Origin: an uncultured Clostridia bacterium
GTDB taxonomy: Bacteria; Bacillota; Clostridia; Lachnospirales; Lachnospiraceae
Assembly (NCBI GenBank): GCA_937895705.1
Contig: CALBKM010000051.1
Span: forward strand, 1-64,000
Length of the DNA stretch: 64,000 bases
Direction: 5' to 3'
In this document: positions 59,080 through 64,000 of the stretch, one piece after another
Layout: every line of letters begins with the position of its first letter
How positions within the stretch are numbered: the first letter of the stretch is position 1
The notes under the pieces: model-generated
The model's input: the letters and a program-made list of their open reading frames with translations, nothing else
Database searches by the model: none
Told to the model about the DNA's origin: nothing
Program-made: the position numbers and the translations under genes

Positions 59080-60082
59080 TTCCCGTCACCTCCGTTACCA
59101 GTACATTTCCGCCCTTGATAAGATAACGGATAGCACGCTGTACCGTTTCTTCCTCCTCCGGAAGACCGAGAAGCATGTTACCGTATACCTTATCTCCGAG
59201 ACATTTGGTGGATGCGTACAAAATATTGGCCGCAATCTTTTCATCAATGGCCATCTGGGTAATGAGCGGCGCCCCCGCTGCCATTGCCCCGTTAAACACC
59301 ACGCGAAGAACACGTTCCCCCGGATGTACCGGAACCACTTCCTCTTCCCCATCCGGGAATACAAGACGCTTTGCCGCATCGGACTGCGGGTCCGCAAACA
59401 CTGCAGAAACTTCTCCCTCTTCGGCTACCACACCACCGTCCAGAATTGCCACACGATTACAAATCTCTTCCACCACACTCATCTGGTGGGTAATAATAAT
59501 AATCGTAATACCGAGACGTTCGTTGATATCCTTGAGAAGCTCTAAAATATCATGAGTGGTCTTCGGATCCAGCGCACTGGTAGCTTCATCACAGAGAAGC
59601 ACCTTCGGTTGGGTTGCCAACGCTCTTGCAATAGCGATTCGCTGCTGCTGACCACCGGACAACTGGGCAGGATAGCTTCCTGCCTTATCCGGAAGACCAA
59701 CGATTTCCAGAAGTTCCATGGCGCGCTTTTTCGCGTCCTCTTTCTTTACACCTGCCAGCTCCAACGGAAAACAGATATTCCGAAGACAGGTCTTCTGCAT
59801 CAAAAGATTAAAGCCCTGGAAAATCATGGTCACATCCCGGCGCACCTCACGAAGCGCCTTCTTAGAAAGCGCTCCCAGGTCCTTTCCGTCCATAAGCACG
59901 GAGCCTTCCGTCGGCCGCTCCAACATATTGATACAACGTACCAGTGTACTCTTTCCCGCACCGCTCATACCGATGATACCATAAATATCACCGTCGTTTA
60001 CGGTCAGGGAAATGTTCTTTAATGCCTCCACCGTTCCGGCCGCTGTCCGGAAGGTTTTGGACAAATTTTTAATTTCTATCAT
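59072..60082 (-). CDS. metN: Methionine ABC transporter ATP-binding protein with NIL domain
   Basis: A 336-residue ATPase: Walker A GMSGAGKS (37-45 region), signature LSGGQQQRIAIAR, Walker B VLLCDEATSALD, and a C-terminal NIL domain (about 255-336; VLRVVFNGAMAAGAPLITQ) that binds methionine and trans-inhibits transport. Start after ACGGAGGTGAAGTC. Confidence 0.96.
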   Translation of the reverse strand: MIEIKNLSKTFRTAAGTVEALKNISLTVNDGDIYGIIGMSGAGKSTLVRCINMLERPTEGSVLMDGKDLGALSKKALREVRRDVTMIFQGFNLLMQKTCLRNICFPLELAGVKKEDAKKRAMELLEIVGLPDKAGSYPAQLSGGQQQRIAIARALATQPKVLLCDEATSALDPKTTHDILELLKDINERLGITIIIITHQMSVVEEICNRVAILDGGVVAEEGEVSAVFADPQSDAAKRLVFPDGEEEVVPVHPGERVLRVVFNGAMAAGAPLITQMAIDEKIAANILYASTKCLGDKVYGNMLLGLPEEEETVQRAIRYLIKGGNVLVTEVTGNA

Positions 60083-60193
60083 GACTTCACCTCCGTCACC
60101 GGACAGACCTGCCGGGACTTCCTTTCTGCCGATTAATACTCCACAAAATCTTACATGATGCCTTTTTCCAAAAAACGGTTACCATCCGGTCAA

Positions 60194-61048
60194 TTACTGC
60201 TGCCCTTTGATAGCCTCAAGAGATGTCTGCTTGCCGCCGTAAATACCCATCGGCTCCACATGAACAGCACTTGCGGATACGATATGGGTACCGTTCTGTG
60301 CATTAAAATCATTCAAATACGGTGCATGCTGGAAGTAGTTTGCATCTACCTCACCGCTCTCAACCACATTGTTCGGCTGCACATAATCGGTGTACTCGAT
60401 AATCTCAAGGGTAATATCCTTTGCCGCAAGAATGTCCTTGGCAATCTCTAAAATTTCTGCATGCGGAGTCGGAGAAGCCGCAACGGAAATCTTGCTACCT
60501 GCCAGTGCCCCGTAATCTACGGACGCGTCGTAACCGTCACCCGGCTCTGCCACAACGCTGACAACCGCACCCGCATAGGTCTTACCGATATAATCAGCCA
60601 CCGCACTGCTCTCTAATGCCGCTACAAGGGCTTTAATCTTATCCGTGGACTCATTGCCTTCCTTAACCGCAAGAATGTTACTGTAAGCGGAAAATGCGCC
60701 TTCAATGGCAAGGGAATCCTCCACCGGATTAATGTCTGCGGAAATGGCATAATTGGAATTGATAACCGCGTAATCCACATCCTGCAATACGTTCGGAAGC
60801 TGTGCCGCCTCTACCTCGTTAAAGGAAATGTTGTACGGATTCTCCGCAATGTCTCTTACGGTTGCGGTAATGCCCGCACCTTCCTTTAAGGTAATATACC
60901 CAAGTTCCTCCAAAAGAAGCAGTGCTCTTGCCTCATTGGTGGTGTCGTTCGGAACCGCAATAGTGATTCCCTTGTCCTTGCCGCATCCTGCGAAGCAAGC
61001 GATTGCCAAAACTGCCGTTACTAAAAGTGCTGTGATTCTTTTCTTCAT
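60194..61048 (-). CDS. metQ: Methionine-binding lipoprotein MetQ
   Basis: A 284-residue NlpA/MetQ family substrate-binding lipoprotein: signal with Cys22 in CFAGC, TNEARALLLLEELGYITLKEG, VDYAVINSNYAI and DANYFQHAPYLNDF motifs. First gene after the T-box leader. Start at 61048 after GAAAGGAGACAAAACT; an upstream in-frame codon lacks a site. Confidence 0.95.
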   Translation of the reverse strand: MKKRITALLVTAVLAIACFAGCGKDKGITIAVPNDTTNEARALLLLEELGYITLKEGAGITATVRDIAENPYNISFNEVEAAQLPNVLQDVDYAVINSNYAISADINPVEDSLAIEGAFSAYSNILAVKEGNESTDKIKALVAALESSAVADYIGKTYAGAVVSVVAEPGDGYDASVDYGALAGSKISVAASPTPHAEILEIAKDILAAKDITLEIIEYTDYVQPNNVVESGEVDANYFQHAPYLNDFNAQNGTHIVSASAVHVEPMGIYGGKQTSLEAIKGQQ

Positions 61049-61119
61049 AGTTTTGTCTCCTTTCAATTGCGTGTTTGCGTGCAATGGTGCTTTGTACCTC
61101 ACTTAGCCTGCACGCAAAT

Positions 61120-61404
61120 AAAAAACCGCCTTTAAGCTCTACGAACTTAAAGACGGATATTAACATTCCGTGGTACCACTTTAATTCATGCATTCCTCAC
61201 GAAATGCACCTCACTGACTGCTCCCTTGCGGTTTACAGTCGCACACGATAACGGGCGTACCCGTCGCAGCCTAAGAAACTCATCCTCGGTGCGAAGCTCC
61301 GGAACCATGTTCGGTAAGTATTCACTCTTCTGCTCTCAGCGTCCGCAGAATTCTCTGTAAAGCCCTTCGTTACCTACTCTTTCCTTCACTGCCTTTTACT
61401 ATTT
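61120..61404 (-). ncRNA. Methionine-type T-box leader
   Basis: On the minus strand: stem I with AGAGTAGGTAACG and a specifier loop GAACATGG containing AUG (Met), then AAAGTGGTACCACGGAA (T-box, 61165-61181 region, pairs with uncharged tRNA CCA end), and a terminator stem CCGTCTTTAAG / CTTAAAGGCGG ending TTTTTT at 61120-61156. Uncharged tRNA-Met should stabilise the antiterminator and turn on metQNI and probably metG. Confidence 0.93.
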
Positions 61405-61410
61405 GTGCCG

Positions 61411-61439
61411 ATTATAGCACGGTTTACCGGATTTGTCAA
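61411..61439 (-). promoter_or_regulatory. T-box operon promoter
   Basis: Consensus TTGACA (61434-61439), 17 bases, TATAAT (61411-61416) on the minus strand. Confidence 0.9.
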
Positions 61440-61454
61440 ACCTTTTCTTTTATT

Positions 61455-61835
61455 TTATACCACACGCCACCGCATCCATTCATAAACCCCTAAAATTGCA
61501 CACCCGACTCCGTAGCACACAATATCCTTCACATCGAACACCGAGCCGATAACAACAGACAATACCCGGTTGTCCGAAAGCCCCAATACCTCCGCAATGC
61601 GAAAGTACTGCAACGCTTCCACTCCCGCCGCAAACAGGAAGATGTAAAGCGGCAACAGCCGTACACCTTCCGGCCGAAAGATGCGTACAAAGGTGTAGAG
61701 CAATACCACCACCAACACATCTCCTATATAAGGACGCACAAAACTGTCATGTACGAACAAAGCAATCAGCAACTCAATTCCGAATAAAAATGCTGTAGCA
61801 AATAAATATACCAATCGTTTTTTCCTTATTCCCAT
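61455..61835 (-). CDS. DUF2809-like membrane protein
   Basis: A 126-residue protein with four predicted helices; FVRPYIGDVLVVVLLYTFVRIF and the C-terminal helix fit DUF2809. Function unknown. The start at 61835 follows GAAGGAAAG; a GTG at 61901 is open but overlaps the small frame described at 61889-61948. Confidence 0.7.
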   Translation of the reverse strand: MGIRKKRLVYLFATAFLFGIELLIALFVHDSFVRPYIGDVLVVVLLYTFVRIFRPEGVRLLPLYIFLFAAGVEALQYFRIAEVLGLSDNRVLSVVIGSVFDVKDIVCYGVGCAILGVYEWMRWRVV

Positions 61836-61888
61836 ATTATTACACTTTCCTTCAGCCCAGTATATCCAATAATTTCTCCGCACTTTTC

Positions 61889-61948
61889 TCAGCCGCTCCA
61901 CGTTCCGAAAAATTCGATAAGCAATTGATTCATATATTCTTCCTGCAT
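61889..61948 (-). CDS. Possible 19-residue small protein or leader peptide
   Basis: MQEEYMNQLLIEFFGTWSG, with AGAGGAGGGAAAAGAAT before the ATG at 61948, a strong site. It ends 53 bases before the DUF2809-like gene. It could be a small protein or a translational leader; low sequence support. Confidence 0.35.
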   Translation of the reverse strand: MQEEYMNQLLIEFFGTWSG

Positions 61949-62063
61949 ATTCTTTTCCCTCCTCTTTTCATAAAACCATATTTAATTATACTACTCTTGT
62001 TCGACAAACACAATCCATCTCATAATGATTGTTCCATTTTTCTGATGTCTCCGTAAAATTCCA

Positions 62064-62092
62064 TTGACTTTTTCCTTTATTTTTCATACAAT
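62064..62092 (+). promoter_or_regulatory. promoter of the vanY-capA operon
   Basis: TTGACT (62064-62069), 17 bases, TACAAT (62087-62092), about 33 bases before the start codon. Confidence 0.75.
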
Positions 62093-62124
62093 CAACGTAT
62101 TGAGACACCCTTGGGAGGCTTTCT

Positions 62125-63417
62125 ATGAATACAAATAAAGTTCTGATGTATTTTCTTATAAATACGTTGCTGTTGGGCGGATTTCCGGATTTCAGGGTAC
62201 ACACACAAAATCCTGTTCTGTTATCGGAGTATGACACGATACAGAATGTCCCGACCAAAACATACAGCCTTACACAACCGGCAATTCCGGCAAGAATTCC
62301 TTCGCCGTATGAATTGATTGCCACTCCGACTCCGAAACCGACCGCCACCCCGAAGCCGACGTCTTCCCCGACTCCGACTCCGGAGCCGACCCGGGTTCCT
62401 CTCGGCAAAAAAAAGGTACAGTCCAAACAGCCGGGCAATCTGACATTTCAATATCCGGAAGCGGCGCCCCTGAATACGGATCCGGCCAACTATACACTTA
62501 TGGTAAACAAAGAGTACCCGATTGCTTCCTCTTACATACCGTACATGGTGGAACCGAATGTTGAGATTTATCATAAAGGAATCAACGAACGCCGTTATCT
62601 CCAACCGATTGCGGCAACCGCCTTGGAAGAGTTGTTTGCCGCTGCGGAAGATGCAGGTTACCATCTTGTATTACGATGCGGTTTTCGCTCCTACCAATTA
62701 CAAAAATCCATTTATATCTGGAATCTGAAAACCTACGGCTACTACGAAGTCTCCCGTTATCATGCACTTCCGGGAACCTCGGAACACCAGACCGGTCTCG
62801 CAGTTGACCTTTGTTGCGAAGCCACCGATTACAAAAACAATAAATCCTTTACCCGCACCGGTGAATATACCTGGTTACTGGAAAACGCCCACCTCTACGG
62901 TTGGATATTACGTTACCCGGAAGACAAAATCCATATCACCGGCTACAACTTCGAGCCTTGGCATTTCCGGTACGTAGGCGTAGAGTTGGCCACTTACTTA
63001 AAAGCACAGGATATCGTTTTAGAAGAATATTACGGCGCACTGCCTACCACAAATTTGGCTATGGTGCCGAAAGAATATTGGTCCCTGCTTTCGAAAAAAG
63101 ACTATGCTCTTATGATAAAGGAAGACGAAGCTTTTAAAAAGAAACAGGAAGAAGCGGTACAACAGCTGACTCCGGCCCCTGCGCCGCTCCCGGAGAACAC
63201 CGATATCCCGACTCAGACTCCGGATAACACCGATTTCCCGACCGAACTCCCGGTTATCTCCGAATCTCCGACTCAGATTCCGGATAACACCGATATTCCG
63301 GTCCGGAATCCGGATTCATTCGAAACACCGACCGGAATACCGGACGAAGACACGGTTCCTGACACAGTTACCGGCTTTCCTGCACCGGAAGCTCCCCTCT
63401 TCTTCCCGGAAAGCTGA
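62125..63417 (+). CDS. VanY/LdcB-type D-Ala-D-Ala carboxypeptidase
   Basis: A 430-residue secreted M15 peptidase. A hydrophobic N-terminus (1-20) acts as signal or anchor; a PTPKPTATPKP linker (about 68-90) precedes the catalytic domain (130-300) with zinc motif SEHQTGLAVD (about 220) and EPWHFRY (about 277). The C-terminal 85 residues are repeats of D-I/F-P-T plus PDNTD. It trims the terminal D-Ala from peptidoglycan stems. Start after TTGGGAGGCTTTCT. It is followed by the CapA-like gene at 11 bases. Confidence 0.92.
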   Translation: MNTNKVLMYFLINTLLLGGFPDFRVHTQNPVLLSEYDTIQNVPTKTYSLTQPAIPARIPSPYELIATPTPKPTATPKPTSSPTPTPEPTRVPLGKKKVQSKQPGNLTFQYPEAAPLNTDPANYTLMVNKEYPIASSYIPYMVEPNVEIYHKGINERRYLQPIAATALEELFAAAEDAGYHLVLRCGFRSYQLQKSIYIWNLKTYGYYEVSRYHALPGTSEHQTGLAVDLCCEATDYKNNKSFTRTGEYTWLLENAHLYGWILRYPEDKIHITGYNFEPWHFRYVGVELATYLKAQDIVLEEYYGALPTTNLAMVPKEYWSLLSKKDYALMIKEDEAFKKKQEEAVQQLTPAPAPLPENTDIPTQTPDNTDFPTELPVISESPTQIPDNTDIPVRNPDSFETPTGIPDEDTVPDTVTGFPAPEAPLFFPES

Positions 63418-63428
63418 AAGGAGTTTTT

Positions 63429-64000
63429 ATGAAACACTTACTTCAAAACAATCCATTACAAAAAGCCCGTTTTATCCTGTACGGGCTTTTCCTCCTTTTA
63501 TTTCTAAGCGGATGTAACCGGACGACCTCTGTTTTTCAGCCTTTAAATGATCCGACGTCCGCTCCTTCTCCTACCAGTCGTCTGACTCTGGCTCCGACCT
63601 GTACTCCGGAACCAACCGCCACCCCAACACCGGCTCCGACCGCCACACCGACTCCGAGCCCGACTCCTACACCAAGCCCGACTCCGGCCCCGCGCCGGGT
63701 AACCTTACTTGCTGTGGGAGACGATTTGGTTCACGACAGCACCTTACTCGGCGGCACAAAAGAAGACGGAACGTATGATTTTAACGGTTTTTACCGTCAT
63801 CTGACAGATGAAATCAGTGCTGCGGATATCGCAATCATTAACCAGGAGACCATTCTGGGCGGACCGTCCTTTGAATATCGGGGATATCCGACGTTCAATA
63901 CTCCGAGTGAAATGGGAGATGCGATTGTAAATGCCGGATTTGACGTGGTTCTTCACGCTACCAATCATACCATGGATAAAAAAGACAAAGGCGTGGAACA
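63429..64000 (+). CDS. CapA-like lipoprotein (poly-gamma-glutamate/metallophosphatase family), cut by window end
   Basis: Partial: 190 residues visible and the frame is open at the window edge. Lipobox LSGC (Cys29), then a long Pro/Thr linker (PTATPTPAPTATPTPSPTP, 55-85), then the CapA calcineurin-like fold: VTLLAVGDDLVHDST, INQETILGG, FNTPSEMGDAIVNAGFDVVLHATNH. CapA proteins act in capsular polymer assembly. ATG after AAGGAGTTTTT. The first codons hold a terminator-like hairpin (63471-63499). Confidence 0.88.
   Translation, partial: MKHLLQNNPLQKARFILYGLFLLLFLSGCNRTTSVFQPLNDPTSAPSPTSRLTLAPTCTPEPTATPTPAPTATPTPSPTPTPSPTPAPRRVTLLAVGDDLVHDSTLLGGTKEDGTYDFNGFYRHLTDEISAADIAIINQETILGGPSFEYRGYPTFNTPSEMGDAIVNAGFDVVLHATNHTMDKKDKGVE

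Noticed and set aside
1..64000. CRISPR array, prophage or rRNA operon
   Set aside because: No regularly spaced direct repeats, phage structural genes or rRNA sequence were found.

Overview
The window looks like a chromosomal segment of a Gram-positive, probably spore-forming anaerobe of the Clostridia, most likely Lachnospiraceae. This is inferred from: strong AGGAGG-type ribosome binding sites with occasional TTG starts; a YyaC sporulation protein; a large Bacillus/Clostridium-type SRP RNA; T-box, FMN and manganese riboswitches; an LTA-synthase-like sulfatase; and several secreted or lipoproteins with Pro/Thr (PTPTP) linkers. I saw no phage, insertion sequence with transposase, CRISPR array, rRNA or complete tRNA.

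Layout. 0.4-6.8 kb (minus strand): a KDPG aldolase fused to a VOC-like domain, CvpA, a DUF5711-type protein, a Cthe_2159-type beta-helix lipoprotein and a membrane protein joining a degenerate MPN domain to LysM. 7-12 kb: yyaC, a GH2 glycosidase, and the recombination/replication operon dnaX-ybaB-recR. 12-15.5 kb: an ABC exporter (ATPase plus FtsX-type permease) behind a yybP-ykoY (Mn2+) riboswitch. 15.5-19.7 kb: small proteins, an ECF sigma factor with a membrane partner, and DUF937. 19.7-24.4 kb: a 1315-residue STAND-like NTPase-TPR-MORN-Sel1 protein, a long inverted-repeat element and the SRP RNA. 24.4-31.8 kb: a lipoprotein, a B12-binding radical SAM enzyme, a second copy of the inverted-repeat element, TSCPD protein-murG, mtnN, murA and shikimate kinase.

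32.2-43.3 kb is the most interesting region: five tightly packed minus-strand genes encoding a cyclic-nucleotide-binding-fold protein, a MukF/JetA-like kleisin, a MukE/JetB-like KITE protein, a 1464-residue SMC-like ATPase, and a TPR/acidic-linker/AAA-like ATPase. It resembles MukBEF/MksBEF/Wadjet complexes, but no JetD nuclease is present; a sensor gene and an ATPase gene flank the SMC core instead.

43.3-64 kb: tadA and a GNAT acetyltransferase; a plus-strand cell-surface group (LTA-synthase-like sulfatase, GH10 xylanase lipoprotein, lipid kinase); FMN-riboswitch-controlled ribU; rsmA, tatD, a DUF218 protein, an Arg/Ser-rich zinc-ribbon membrane protein; a third, divergent inverted-repeat element; a methionine T-box operon metQ-metN-metI-metG; and finally a VanY-type carboxypeptidase followed by a CapA-like lipoprotein cut by the window end.

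Two elements (near 23.9 and 27.1 kb) share two conserved core blocks (37/40 and 22/23 identical bases) inside otherwise unrelated but still self-complementary arms. That pattern suggests selection on a folded RNA or single-stranded DNA, and I do not recognise it as a described family.
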